Shown: piece after piece, positions 1-10,204 of the stretch
Numbering within the stretch: position 1 is the first letter of the stretch
How the letters are laid out: each line of letters starts with the position of its first letter
DNA from: Undaria pinnatifida
Lineage: Eukaryota; Sar; Phaeophyceae; Laminariales; Alariaceae
Assembly (NCBI GenBank): GCA_012845835.1
Contig: JABAKD010000016.1
Span: 21,410,696 to 21,474,695 of the forward strand
Reading direction: 5' to 3'
Length of the DNA stretch: 64,000 nt
The notes under the pieces: model-generated
What the model was told of the DNA's origin: nothing
Database searches by the model: none
Seen by the model: the letters and a program-made list of their open reading frames with translations, nothing else
Program-made: the position numbers and the translations under genes

Positions 1-116
1 ATGAGTTATGGTGGCATGGAAAAATCAGCGCGAGCACAACCGAGGACAAGGTATACCTGGTCCGCTTTCTGGACGACCCGGGGCCGATTAAACTTCCTCT
101 TCCCCCGGCGAGCTAA
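1..116 (+). pseudogene. C-terminal tail of a retroelement polyprotein, probably Ty3/gypsy
   Basis: Reading from base 3, an open frame runs in from the left edge and stops at TAA 114-116. It ends with VYLVRFLDDPGPIKLPLP. A short basic/aromatic lead-in followed by an acidic-proline tail resembles the last residues of Ty3/gypsy-type polyproteins, just before the 3' LTR. The stretch that follows has a TATA-like box and no coding potential, as expected for an LTR. Only 37 codons are visible, so the family assignment is an inference. Confidence 0.4.
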
Positions 117-538
117 ACGACTTCGACGAGAGCCGTGCGAGGCTCTTGGTGTCTGCAAGTTCACGTCGCCAGCGCGTTTCGTCCGGGGATCCAACATGAC
201 GTAGATGAACCTCGAGGCGCGACCGTGGCCAGTTGACTGCCAAGCCACCGCCGTCCCTCGATAGTTTACCATTTTCTTTTCTGGGTTACGGGGTGTGGAT
301 TTTTTTCTTTTGGGTTGTTTGTGGGTGTGGGGCGGCTCTAACCGTTTATTTTTTCATAGTCCTACCGGCACCCCGCCCGCCCTGTGCCGGGCCAGAGACC
401 GGGTGTCCACGCCGCTTTCTGAGGCGCAGGACTGCCGGTTTCTCGTGTGTGTCCAATTTCGCCCTGCCGACGCCCTTCTCAGCCCAGAGCCGGGGGGGCG
501 ACCAGGGTACCCTGTTCGCGCATAACGTGGTACAGGGC

Positions 539-546
539 TATATAAG
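539..546 (+). promoter_or_regulatory. TATA-like box in the putative gypsy LTR
   Basis: TATATAAG lies in a non-coding stretch downstream of the polyprotein stop. It would serve as the LTR promoter if the LTR interpretation is right. No initiator or start site can be confirmed. Confidence 0.3.
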
Positions 547-796
547 TGACTGTGCTTGTTATCTTTTATTTTATTATTGGTGTTGTATTTGTCCTTCGTG
601 TTTCGGATAAACACTCCTCCCCCTCGCGGGGCTGTAGGTGGTGTCACCTTCCGTTCCGGGTGTTTATCGTTTCCTCATCTAATCCCTGCCATGCCAGTGG
701 TCCGCGGGAGGTTTTTGGCGTGATTTCTCCCTTGAAATAACGCCTGTGTTCCCCTTCCTTTCGATCAAGGTTTGCCGTTCCGTAGTGCCTTTTCAG

Positions 797-801
797 TCAC
801 T
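797..801. repeat. Target-site duplication of the copia element, left copy (TCACT)
   Basis: TCACT immediately precedes the left LTR and is repeated at 6596-6600 directly after the right LTR. A 5-bp duplication is the usual footprint of Ty1/copia integrase. Confidence 0.9.
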
Positions 802-1231
802 TGTTGGATTAAATCGGTTATGCGAAGAATAATGTGCTCCCAGCAGCCCAGTCTCAGGGCGCGAGCTTCACTGCAACACACAGTGTGAAGAAGATGGTAT
901 ATAGATGTCTTTATTAGCTGGTCCCGGATGCTGATAAGAGGGAAAGAGATGGAGTGAGGCGAGTGGGCGAAGCCATCTCGCTCCACACCAGGCAATATTC
1001 TCAACGCCCCAAATTCCCAAATACTACAGGTGCTACATTCTCATATTTCCACGTGTTCCTAGATTGGTTCCAGGAACAGTCTACAAGGACCTTCGGGACT
1101 ATTCCACGTGTCCTTCCCATGCTATAATATTCCGCAATGCACCGTCGGGTAATCCGACAATACCCCGTCGGACGATCCTTCGTGACCATCGTTGTTCCTA
1201 CTTTGTTCGTTGAGACAAGCTATATCGAACA
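802..1231 (-). repeat. copia 3' LTR
   Basis: 430 bp starting TGTTGGATTAAATC and ending CTATATCGAACA on the plus strand. It matches 6166-6595 along its whole length. Because the coding strand is minus, this left copy is the 3' LTR. Confidence 0.95.
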
Positions 1232-1239
1232 CCCTCCCT
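1232..1239 (-). promoter_or_regulatory. Polypurine tract of the copia element
   Basis: On the minus strand AGGGAGGG lies directly upstream of the 3' LTR, where the plus-strand DNA primer forms. The position and composition fit; the length is on the short side. Confidence 0.6.
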
Positions 1240-1307
1240 GGCGCTGGATCAACTAACAAGCCTCCAACAACACTGGCAACTCCCAAAAGCAATTTACGAC
1301 GGAAAAC

Positions 1308-4300
1308 TTACATCCCCAACAAAAAGTCACGGTGTTTCTCAAAACTCTCCCGAGCAATCGCCTTGGTGAGAATGTCCGCATGTTGATCCTCCGTCCTTAA
1401 GTACTTGACGCATAAATCTCCTTTTCCCACCAACTCGCGCAGGAAGTGGTACCTCACATCGATGTGCTTGCTGTTTGACGAACTCAGTGGGTTTTTGGCC
1501 AAGTCAATCGCCCCTTTGTTGTCTTCAAACACTCCAATGCTCGGCGATCCAAGACTAGGCATCAAGAAAACCAAGACTCCTCGCACGTACAGGGCCTCCT
1601 TCACCCCGTCGGCCATCGCTACGTACTCGGCCTCAGTGGTGGAGAGCGTAACGCATTTCTGCGTCCTAGAAAACCAAGATACGAGCGTTCCTCCGCAGCA
1701 AACAGCTACACCAGATACCGAACGCCTGTCCTCGGCCTTGTGGGCGTAGTCTACGTCTACGTACGTCTCTAGGTCGTATTCCAACTGTACATCCCCCAAC
1801 TTACTCTCTTTCCTGAAAGTCAAGCCCAAGTGGGCTGTAGCGCTCAAGTATTCGAGAACCTTCCTAGCAGCCTTCACGTGTACTTCCTTAGGATCGTGCG
1901 AGAACCGCGCAATCGCTCGCACTGCGTTTGAGATGTCAGGTCTCGTCTGGTTCGCAATCCACATCAAACTCCCCACAATTTCACGGAAATTCGCGTCCAC
2001 CACAGGTTCCTCATCACTCACGTACCTGAGGTCCAACGACGGTGAAGCGGGGATGGGGCTGGTCTTAGTGATACCGAAACGGTCGACAACGTTTCGGATG
2101 AACTGAGTCTGTGAAATCTCCAAGGTTCCCTTCTCACGATCCCTCCTGTACTCGCTACCCATGTACCACGTAACCTCGCCCAGATGTTTTGTAGGGAATC
2201 TCTTATTGAGATCAGCTACTACCGAATCCGTCACCCCCTTGGTCGCTGCGATCTTGATGTCGTCCACGTGGACCACCAGCATCGCCACAACCGCGTCATT
2301 CAACATTAGTCGAAATACGCACGGGTCTACCAAGCACTGCTCAAACCCACACTCTACTAGGGTTGACGACAGTAGCTTGTACCATGAGCGGCCACTCTGC
2401 TTCAGCCCGTAAAGGGCTTTGTTGAGTAGGACTACCTTACCGGACATCTCGCCACAACCGCGAGGAAGTCTCAAGAAAATCTCGGTATCCAACTCTGCCT
2501 GAATAAAGGCCTGGTCAACGTCCAAGTGTCTCAAGTCCCAATCAAGCTTGCACGCCATTGCTGCAATGAGTCTGTTAGACGTGGTCGAGGCAGTGGGGGC
2601 AAAAGTCTCGAAGTAGTCAACTCCCTCTACCTGACTATAGCCCTTAGCTACCAACCGTGCCTTAGCTCTATCAATCATGCCGTGCGCGTCGCTCTTCCAC
2701 TTCAAGAGCCACTTTGACTCTACGATATTGTTACTGGCGGGAAGTTCAGAAACCTCCACAAACGTTCCAGCAGCTTCGAGTCCATCAAACTCCGATCTCA
2801 TCGCGTCCATCCAAACGTCCGAATGCTTCGACTTACGAGCTGCGGTGTATGACGTTGGTTCCGGTTCAGCCTCTTTGACAAGGCAATCCGGCAACTTCGT
2901 CTTCTCACACTCCGCTTCATTCGCCGCCAGTAGCGCCTGGAACACACGGCCTCCTTCACAGGGCCCGATCGCACTAATCAGTCCTGCTGCCGCTTCCCGA
3001 TTGAGCGCCCTGGTCTGCGCTCTCGTACGTCCCTCCCGAATCTCTTCACCATCGCCCGGTCCTGACATGTGCGCTCCAAGTTGGCGTGCAGCAGTCCGGA
3101 CCGCCGTGGGGGTTGGAGCTTCATCGTCAGAGGCCGACGCGTCGCTTCCATCCTGAGACGAAGAGTCGCTGTCAGATAATTCGCTGCTGACCGCTGATGT
3201 ATCGTTCGGCTCCACATCTTCGGCGCGAAACTCGTCGCCAGCTTGCGGTATCGGAGACACCGCTGGCGTCATCGGGGACACCGCACGGAGTTGGTGAGGA
3301 ATTCCCCTCCCCAAAACCGGCAGTGGAGTCGTCGGGGCGGAGACAAAGTCCTCCGTCCCTCCCAGCTCTGGCGCATCTTCTAGCCCCTGCGTCCCTCCCT
3401 GTTCCGGTACCTCCGGCAGCTGGGATAGTACCGCTCCCACATCAAGCGTTGCCTCCCAGGTCACATCTCGAGTCTCCACCACCCTGTTCCCCCGCGTGAG
3501 CATCCGCAAAGAGTCACTTGGGTGGTCGATGCCCGGCCCGAGGTAAAAGCAGCTCTCGGCCCGGGGTGACGACTTGGACGGGCGGTTCCAGCGGCAGTAC
3601 GCTGGGCGAAGGAACGGGTGTGGCGAGGCAGGTGCGGCAGCTCCATGCCACATCTCATGCGGAGACTTGTTGCCGGGGTTGGCAGTGGTTGCGGTGTGGT
3701 TCAAGGCGTCACAAGACCAGTGCACCGCTTCCGCCCACAGGGATTCAGTCGGCGGTAGTTGAACGAGCGGGAAAATGATAGGGGCTTGGATGCACGCAGC
3801 AAGCGCTGCGTTCTGAATGATGCCTAGCGCTCTCTCGACAACACCGTTCTGTTTTGGGCTGTCCGCGTTGGTGAATTCCTGCTTGATGCAAAACTGTTTG
3901 CACACCTCTCCAAACTCCCCACCAAAGAATTCCCCACCGTTGTCAGACCTTACAATCTCAACCTTCGAGGGGACATCGTCGGCGCGCACATCAGCCAAAA
4001 ACTTCCTAAACGCGTCTGCTGCATCCGATTTGTGCTTCAGAAAATATACCCAGGCGTAGCGAGAGAAGTCATCCTTCACTAGCATGACATACCTCTTACC
4101 CAACAGAGAAGGGGTTCTCTTAGGGCCACTTAGATCAACAAAGACCCGTCCCAACTTCTCTGGCGCGCGCGACTTAGTACTGCTGGGGATTGGTTTGCGG
4201 TAACCTTTCGCCATAGAACAGCCAGTACAGGGTCTTAGCGTCCCTAACAGTACTACACCAAGTGCCTTTGCGGTCTCTCTCAGCAGTAGTTCGTTAGAGT

Positions 4301-6134
4301 GGCCATGCACGCAGTGGAAGATGTTGATATCTACAGCAGTCACAGCAGAAGCAGCGCTACCGGGGGCAAGCACGGGAAACGCCAGGGGAAAATCGCAACC
4401 AGTCTCCCCTCGGTTCTCAGCGGGGTCGGGTGTCAATAGGGGAAACGGCACATAGCCGTTGTCTGGCTCTATCCTGCAAGCGAAGTTGGAGTAACTAGAT
4501 CCATCACCCTCGAATCTCAACCGTCCATCGAAAAGAGAAATGCACAAGCCCTCATCCTCGGTCATGAATCCTACTCCCTGCTTATGCGCGGCCATTAGCG
4601 AAAACAAATTGAACGCCAAGTCCGGCATGTATGCCACATCTAACAGTTTAACAGTTAGATCTCCGGGGAAGACTACAGTCAGCGTGCCATACCCCACGAC
4701 GTCGATCAGGTGGTTGTCACCGATCCTAACCTTGTCGTCGCACAGTCGTACGTCACTCAACAGGTCAGCCGAATGAGTCATGTGAAATGAAGCACCACTG
4801 TCTGCTATCCATTTCTCAGCTAAGCTCTCCGTTATGCTCTCACTACGTTCCTCAGTACACGAGTCATCACTACGGCTAAACATAGCATTCGCAAGACAGC
4901 ACACAGTCTCACCACTGTTGTTCTGTTCCTGTGCACCTTCGCCAGACGTCCTCTCCGAAGCCGGGGTGACACGAGCCTTGCACTGGTACCACATGTGTCC
5001 GGGTTCCAAGCAACGGATACACTTACCCTTCACCTTATCATACTCTGATTGGGGGATGGTCTGCTTGGGGGTGGGGGGGCTGCCTCTACCTTCGCTACCC
5101 TGGCTAGCATCAGCATTCGCTGATCCCTTGTTTCGCGACCTAACGTTGTTACGGTTGGATCCGCGACCACCTCCACGGTTACCTCCACGCCCACCTCCGC
5201 GGCCACCTCGGGCAGCACCATTCGAAAACAGTGCCTGACCCACGTTCTTTCCTTTTGACACGGGAAGTCTCAGGTGCCTCTGCCTGACAATGCTCTCTAT
5301 TTCAGCTCGGGTGATTTCATCGCGGTACAAGAGCGTGCGTTGTTCTATCTCGTAGTCAGCTGTAAGAACTCTTACCAGTTTGCGGTTCACCTCTCCTTCT
5401 GATTTCGGCACACCAAGCGAAGCAAGAGTACCAACAATCTTGTCTACGCGACTGAAGAATTTCATGGGCTCCTCACCCTTCTCCATTTTCACTGCATCAA
5501 ACGCGTCCGACCATTTGACCTGTGTGGCAACTGATTTCGGAAGAAACCAATCCCGAAGCATTCTCCAAGCACCGCTTGGCGATTGCCTGGCAAACACTCT
5601 GTCTAATAGGTCAGTATCAGTCATGCTCTCAGTCAGACATATCCATGCAACCCGCGCATTCTTGATGTGTGAACGGCTCAAACCTTGCGAAATAAAGTAT
5701 TGCGTGTCTTTGGTTGTGTCACCTACAGCTACCTCTATGTCTGTAAGCATAGAACCCAAACACCCACTCATCGATACGAACGCTTCGAACCGCTTACTCC
5801 ATACGGGGAATTCCTCAGGTTTACCGCTGAATTTGGGGACTGCCTGCTTTATACTACTGAATTCACGAGGGCCTACATTTACACCTGAACTCTCAACGGA
5901 TTCGTCATACCTAATCTCGTCTACGTGTACACCACCACCAGGGGCTTGCAAGTTCCCACCGGTTACGACTCCATCTTGGCGTTCCCTGCCAGGGTTGGAC
6001 TGGGCCTCTCCACGGCCCCGGTCGCTGGCCATCCGTTCTTCCAGTCGATCTTGTCGGAATACCAATGATCTCAGCAAGACCATCATTTCTTCTTGTGAGC
6101 CGGCCTCCTCTTGGTCATGCTCACTTCCAGGCAT
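1308..6134 (-). CDS. Ty1/copia Gag-Pol polyprotein, intact
   Basis: 1608 residues that direct reverse transcription and integration of the element. In order: a Gag-like region (about 90-300, with KFSGKPEEFPVW near 101), an RGG-rich stretch (309-328), a CCHC zinc knuckle (372-385), aspartic protease DSG (445-447), an integrase HHCC zinc finger (about 607-639), and an integrase core with D667, D731 and E767 (motifs VFVDLSG, SDNGGEF, VVERAL). An acidic/serine-rich linker follows (about 970-1050). The reverse transcriptase starts near 1140, with DVDQAF (D1205) and the catalytic HVDDI (D1291-D1292) in place of the common YVDD. RNase H ends the protein, with STTEAEY and the EDN and KHIDVRYHF motifs. 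The ATG at 6134 is the first in frame and lies 31 bp from the LTR. All domains are of normal length with no break, so the product is probably functional. Confidence 0.97.
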   Translation of the reverse strand: MPGSEHDQEEAGSQEEMMVLLRSLVFRQDRLEERMASDRGRGEAQSNPGRERQDGVVTGGNLQAPGGGVHVDEIRYDESVESSGVNVGPREFSSIKQAVPKFSGKPEEFPVWSKRFEAFVSMSGCLGSMLTDIEVAVGDTTKDTQYFISQGLSRSHIKNARVAWICLTESMTDTDLLDRVFARQSPSGAWRMLRDWFLPKSVATQVKWSDAFDAVKMEKGEEPMKFFSRVDKIVGTLASLGVPKSEGEVNRKLVRVLTADYEIEQRTLLYRDEITRAEIESIVRQRHLRLPVSKGKNVGQALFSNGAARGGRGGGRGGNRGGGRGSNRNNVRSRNKGSANADASQGSEGRGSPPTPKQTIPQSEYDKVKGKCIRCLEPGHMWYQCKARVTPASERTSGEGAQEQNNSGETVCCLANAMFSRSDDSCTEERSESITESLAEKWIADSGASFHMTHSADLLSDVRLCDDKVRIGDNHLIDVVGYGTLTVVFPGDLTVKLLDVAYMPDLAFNLFSLMAAHKQGVGFMTEDEGLCISLFDGRLRFEGDGSSYSNFACRIEPDNGYVPFPLLTPDPAENRGETGCDFPLAFPVLAPGSAASAVTAVDINIFHCVHGHSNELLLRETAKALGVVLLGTLRPCTGCSMAKGYRKPIPSSTKSRAPEKLGRVFVDLSGPKRTPSLLGKRYVMLVKDDFSRYAWVYFLKHKSDAADAFRKFLADVRADDVPSKVEIVRSDNGGEFFGGEFGEVCKQFCIKQEFTNADSPKQNGVVERALGIIQNAALAACIQAPIIFPLVQLPPTESLWAEAVHWSCDALNHTATTANPGNKSPHEMWHGAAAPASPHPFLRPAYCRWNRPSKSSPRAESCFYLGPGIDHPSDSLRMLTRGNRVVETRDVTWEATLDVGAVLSQLPEVPEQGGTQGLEDAPELGGTEDFVSAPTTPLPVLGRGIPHQLRAVSPMTPAVSPIPQAGDEFRAEDVEPNDTSAVSSELSDSDSSSQDGSDASASDDEAPTPTAVRTAARQLGAHMSGPGDGEEIREGRTRAQTRALNREAAAGLISAIGPCEGGRVFQALLAANEAECEKTKLPDCLVKEAEPEPTSYTAARKSKHSDVWMDAMRSEFDGLEAAGTFVEVSELPASNNIVESKWLLKWKSDAHGMIDRAKARLVAKGYSQVEGVDYFETFAPTASTTSNRLIAAMACKLDWDLRHLDVDQAFIQAELDTEIFLRLPRGCGEMSGKVVLLNKALYGLKQSGRSWYKLLSSTLVECGFEQCLVDPCVFRLMLNDAVVAMLVVHVDDIKIAATKGVTDSVVADLNKRFPTKHLGEVTWYMGSEYRRDREKGTLEISQTQFIRNVVDRFGITKTSPIPASPSLDLRYVSDEEPVVDANFREIVGSLMWIANQTRPDISNAVRAIARFSHDPKEVHVKAARKVLEYLSATAHLGLTFRKESKLGDVQLEYDLETYVDVDYAHKAEDRRSVSGVAVCCGGTLVSWFSRTQKCVTLSTTEAEYVAMADGVKEALYVRGVLVFLMPSLGSPSIGVFEDNKGAIDLAKNPLSSSNSKHIDVRYHFLRELVGKGDLCVKYLRTEDQHADILTKAIARESFEKHRDFLLGM

Positions 6135-6165
6135 TGTTCCGATTCAAACGTAAAGCACGTTAACG

Positions 6166-6595
6166 TGTTGGATTAAATCGGTTATGCGAAGAATAATGTG
6201 CTCCCAGCAGCCCAGTCTCAGGGCGCGAGCTTCACTGCAACACACAGTGTGAAGAAGATGGTATATAGATGTCTTTATTAGCTGGTCCCGGATGCTGATA
6301 AGAGGGAAAGAGATGGAGTGAGGCGAGTGGGCGAAGCCATCTCGCTCCACACCAGGCAATATTCTCAACGCCCCAAATTCCCAAATACTACAGGTGCTAC
6401 ATTCTCATATTTCCACGTGTTCCTAGATTGGTTCCAGGAACAGTCTACAAGGACCTTCGGGACTATTCCACGTGTCCTTCCCATGCTATAATATTCCGCA
6501 ATGCACCGTCGGGTAATCCGACAATACCCCGTCGGACGATCCTTCGTGACCATCGTTGTTCCTACTTTGTTCGTTGAGACAAGCTATATCGAACA
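6166..6595 (-). repeat. copia 5' LTR
   Basis: 430 bp, matching 802-1231. On the minus strand a TATA-like stretch (around 6261-6268) lies roughly 100 bp before the internal region and could be the element's promoter. Confidence 0.95.
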
Positions 6596-6600
6596 TCACT
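6596..6600. repeat. Target-site duplication of the copia element, right copy (TCACT)
   Basis: TCACT directly follows the right LTR and equals 797-801. Removing the element and one copy rejoins the interrupted repeat. Confidence 0.9.
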
Positions 6601-7140
6601 GTGGTGGTATGTTTGCTGTAGAGTCTTTTTAGGTCCCCCCCCCCCGACACACGAGCGGTACGCGACAGGTTTATGATGGGTAGTTAGCCTTGTTGTAGGG
6701 TCTGCGTTTCCTTCAACTGCTTTTCTTCGCGTTTTCCTGGCTCCATGGCCAAGCCGTTAAAGGTATGGGAGTGGGGTTTGAGGAGCCGCATCTTCGATTC
6801 ATGGTCTAGTTTTGCAGAACCGGAGTTTCCCCGAATCTCCCATATTTCTGCATATGCGGCTCGTCAGGGTGGGCTAGGGTTGAGGTACGGTCTTGAAAGT
6901 CCTGCAATTATCTGATATAATAGGTAATTGGCCTTTTTCGTATGATATGTTGGCGTTATCTATTACAGGTAGTCAGGAAATGAAACCGAGCCATGCGCCT
7001 CGGTTCTCGGTTGCTATCCGGGGCTCTGGGGAAATTATAAAGCTGCTTCTCTACTACTACTACTACTACGGCTAAGAAAGTGAGTACTCTCCGACGACCT
7101 GCTCAATAGGCAGACCTGCACGGGACACTCTGTGTCCCCA
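6601..7140 (+). repeat. Right part of the interrupted gypsy LTR-like region, with a dispersed repeat at 6885-7140
   Basis: The sequence continues from 801 across the copia insertion. From about 6885 it matches 12050-12300 closely: the same GTCCTGCAATT, TAATTGGCC, GTTGGCGTTATCTATTACAG and CTACTACTACGGCT blocks in the same order. Both copies end in a GTGTCCCCACCC block. It is probably an LTR or 3' region shared by one retroelement family. No protein is encoded. Confidence 0.5.
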
Positions 7141-7980
7141 CCCAAATAGCTTAAGACTAAGGGGGAACCCCGTCATTTAGCAAAAAAAATCGCCTAAAAG
7201 TGCCACCTCTGTCGCAGCACTTGTCACGTCGGCTTGTTTCGTCTTCGTGCAAAATGATGCTTGCTGTGTGTTCGCCGCATACGAAGTATACTTAATAATA
7301 CTGTAAGCAGGCCTGTCTCCCTCTTCTCGGAAAGTTCCCAACGGGGTTGGCGTCGACAGTTGACACTGTGACGCTGTATGACACTGCTGTGTGATGTGAT
7401 GGCAATGCCCGTCCGTCGCTTGGCATTCTACTTCCGGGCCTCGCGCGCGTGACGTCAAGCGGTTTCTTTACCCCAAGGGGCTACCTATACTAAAAATATC
7501 AGTTGAATTCGCTAGTAGTAACGAATGTTCGGGAATCGATAGAATGAGTAACAAAACTGTAAAAAAAAAGCATACTACTACTGTCGATGCTGTTCTGCAT
7601 ACTACAATGACGATTGCACCGTCGACCACGCGAGCGGCAAGGCAATGCCCGACACCGCTAACATACATAGGCCCACGGGGTAATATTTCGAGGAGTATAG
7701 GGACACAAAGTACCCGGTAGATTTACACCGTCTTTCTCTGAGTGTCCTCACTTTTACATGGGGAGCTCTACATTATCTATAATATGCGTACCTCGCCCAA
7801 CGACTGATCCTGAGAAAGAGTCATTCCGCGGTAGCAGGTCCTGGGGGGTTGAAGTTTTTCGGTCACATGTTTCTGACCGGTTGAGCTCCTCCTCGAGGTT
7901 GGAACTGCCGGTTACATAGTAGTATAATAACTTTACTGTATTTAAGACTATAGCGCATCGAATTGTTGGTCGGGTTGCGC
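7141..7980. other. No gene or known element recognised
   Basis: Mixed-composition sequence with stop codons in all frames. Only short open stretches without recognisable motifs are present. Confidence 0.5.
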
Positions 7981-8030
7981 GAATGAATGAATGAATGAAT
8001 GAATGAATGAATGAATGAATGAATGAATGT
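7981..8030. repeat. (GAAT)n microsatellite
   Basis: About 12 perfect GAAT units. Confidence 0.95.
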
Positions 8031-8514
8031 CTTCGACGACAAAGTCATGTAATTGTCGGGTGATGTTGATGTTGTGATGTTGACCTCCTCCTCATGTTTG
8101 GAGCTCAGAAAATTCGTTGAATCTGCTGCACCCTTAGCGTGTGGTTACTCAACAAACGGACATCATCACGCAACCCGATCGCGATGAAGAGGTGTCCCGT
8201 ATGCAATATGGCCGAGATGCCCCAAATTTATATCGCACATTTATAGCAAGTCTGAAAATCGGGCGAGTTTTGGGTTAACCCTATATCTATGGATACTTGA
8301 CCGAAAAATGGGGCATAATATGTATAGTGTCCCCTCAAAAAATGGGGGTACTAAAATCTCATTTGCGAACTTAGGTACACTAAAGACAGCTAAGACGTGT
8401 CATTTCCCGACAAATGGGACCTCTACCTTGGATTAAGTATACAGAGGTACTCAGGGCAGATCCCTGCGCCAGGTGTTAGCTTCGGGGTATGCAGCCCCTC
8501 CATCCAGTAGAGGT
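8031..8514. other. No gene recognised
   Basis: AT-moderate unique-looking sequence. No open frame of note, and no repeat that recurs in the window was seen. Confidence 0.5.
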
Positions 8515-8674
8515 TACCACTTTCTCGACAACATGGTTGACGTACACTGTGTACGAGATGAAGGGGGTTTCACCGTACATTGGTTGGTGGCGTTTTATTG
8601 AAGGTTAGGGTTGGGGTTAGAGTTAGGGTATATAGAATTCAAAGAGTATGTCAACCATGTTGTCGAAAAAGTGT
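8515..8674. mobile_element. Short TIR element, family C copy 1
   Basis: About 160 bp bounded by inverted repeats of roughly 25 bp with the core CTTTTTCGACAACATGGTT (one mismatch on the left). The interior carries GGTTAGGG-like and CATTGGTTGGTGGCGTTT blocks also found in the copies at 53060-53430 and 54776-54940. There is no coding capacity, so it is a non-autonomous DNA element (MITE-like). No target duplication could be fixed. Confidence 0.7.
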
Positions 8675-9330
8675 CAAGGTACCCTCTTTGCAGCAAGCTT
8701 GTAGCCAATCATATTCATTTGTTAATATTGAACCTCGATTCGTGATTTCATATCGTATGACCACATCCATAGGGTTAAAAGCTTGGTCATTCAAAAAAAT
8801 TGAAAATGGGAAAAAAGTGCGCCCTCTCTCTAACGTAGCACCCGTCTTCGACCGGGCGTTGCACTATGCGGTAAGGCCGCAAGATGCAACGCGCTCATCA
8901 TGACGGCATACGCTATATTGAACGTCTCTGACCCTACAATATGTACCGGTAGGATTCTTAAGGAACTGGGTAGGAGCACGTGCGTTCATTGTGCTTAGAG
9001 ACACTGCTAGATGGTGGCTTTGTCCAATTCACGCACCGAAGTGAAGGCTGGGCACATGGCAGCACTACCCGGTCTCTTCATCCTCTGATTGGACGAAATG
9101 CGTTTCTGAATGCCAGGATATACTATAACATGCCCTAAATTATAATACCCCCGGTAGCTCCGGTAGTAAGGGGCTTCCAAGATAAAATACCATGACACAG
9201 GATTGATTGGTGGGAACGTGTCTTTTCTTCGTCCCTTGGTGCTTGGTCGTTTGGTCGCTGTACCTGGTTCCGAAAGTGACGATAACCACCACACAGAGAC
9301 CACGGCCGAAAGTTCGTTTGGTTGGTGGCG
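8675..9330. other. No gene recognised
   Basis: No supported open frame, and no repeat shared with other parts of the window was noticed. Confidence 0.45.
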
Positions 9331-9660
9331 GTTCTGGTAGAGATGGTGATGGTGTTTGTGTCGTTGGTGCTGGTGTTGGTCTTGGTTTTGGTGTTGGTGT
9401 TGGTGTTGGTCTTAGTCTTGGTCTTGGTCTTGGTGTTGTGTTGGAGTTGGTATTGGTTGTTATTGTGGTGTTGGCGTTGGTGTTGGTGTTGGTGCTGGTG
9501 CTGGTGCTGGTGTTGATGTTGTTGGTGATAACGGTGGTGGCAGTGGTAGTGGTGTTCATGTTGGTGTTGGTAGTGATGGTGTTGGTGTTTCCAACTATGT
9601 AGCAGTAGTAGTAGCTGTTGGTGTTGTTTGGTGCTGTCGATGGTGGTTTAATTAGTGGCG
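9331..9660. repeat. GGTGTT/GGTCTT hexanucleotide array
   Basis: An imperfect array of GTTGGT-type hexamers with C/T and A/G variants. The long open frames across it, encoding Val/Leu or Thr/Asn/Pro repeats, are by-products of the 6-bp period. Confidence 0.9.
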
Positions 9661-10002
9661 GTGGTGATGGCGCTGTTATGAGGGTAGTTGATTTGTTGAA
9701 TCAATCTCCTTGACCTGCAGAGGGTTTTGGGGGTAGCCGAACGGCCACGTGTGTCCCTTCTATATACATACGATACCTACGATATATCAAGTGACCGCGT
9801 ATAGATGCCACTCGACATACAGACAGTATTGCACACATACCCGAACAACCTGGCGCCCGAGTACACACAGTAAGTAGGAGCGGTGAGGAGATGGCAGTAG
9901 GAGAAAAGGGAGGATGTTGTAAAGAGCGACTGGTCTAACGTTGAGAAGGACAAATATTAGTCTATACCAATAAGCTCAAACTACCGGGGGGGGCTGCCTA
10001 TG

Positions 10003-10135
10003 TGATAGATGAAGAAACCCAAGGCCTAGCAGATAAACAACGAGAATCATGCAAAAAAAATGGCGTATTTTCCGACGATTTTGTGTTAAAAAGCTCCGTC
10101 ATTCAGAAAAAAAAAAAAAGCAGAAAAGTGCTACG
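10003..10135 (-). repeat. Fragment of TIR element family A
   Basis: Contains the family's inner blocks in order (GATGAA, CCTAG, AACGAGAATC, TTCCGACGATTTT, GCTCCGTCATTCAG), but the outer TIRs are missing or decayed. Confidence 0.5.
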
Positions 10136-10204
10136 TACCTACCCCTATCATACCATGCGTCAGGTACCCTCCGGGGTGGGGGGAACCCTTTTTCCACTAA
10201 GGCA

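Larger units (their letters stand above)
117..801 (+). repeat. Putative left part of a Ty3/gypsy 3' LTR or 3' region, cut by the copia insertion
   Basis: No coding frame is recognisable. A TATA-like element (TATATAAG, 539-546) lies about 420 bp after the polyprotein stop, as in an LTR U3/R boundary. The sequence is broken at 801/802 by the copia element and resumes at 6601, with TCACT on both sides. The exact LTR ends were not found because only one copy is in view. Confidence 0.35.
802..6595 (-). mobile_element. Complete Ty1/copia LTR retrotransposon
   Basis: The element is 5794 bp on the minus strand. It has 430-bp LTRs (802-1231 and 6166-6595) with TG...CA ends, flanked by TCACT duplications. 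A single uninterrupted gag-pol frame occupies nearly all of the interior. The domain order gag, CCHC, protease, integrase, reverse transcriptase, RNase H defines Ty1/copia (integrase before RT). Only 31 bp separate the 5' LTR from the ATG. A purine tract (AGGGAGGG on the minus strand, 1232-1239) abuts the 3' LTR. The two LTRs look identical by eye, and no stop or frameshift breaks the frame, so the insertion appears recent and the copy potentially autonomous. No primer-binding site complementary to a familiar tRNA 3' end was recognised next to the 5' LTR. Confidence 0.97.

Noticed and set aside
1405-6153. Plus-strand frames opposite the copia polyprotein (for example 5380-6153)
   Set aside because: They are shadows of the intact minus-strand gag-pol frame and have no motifs.
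8600-8632. Telomeric repeat (TTAGGG-like)
   Set aside because: Only a few imperfect units inside a family C element; the same block recurs in other copies of that element.
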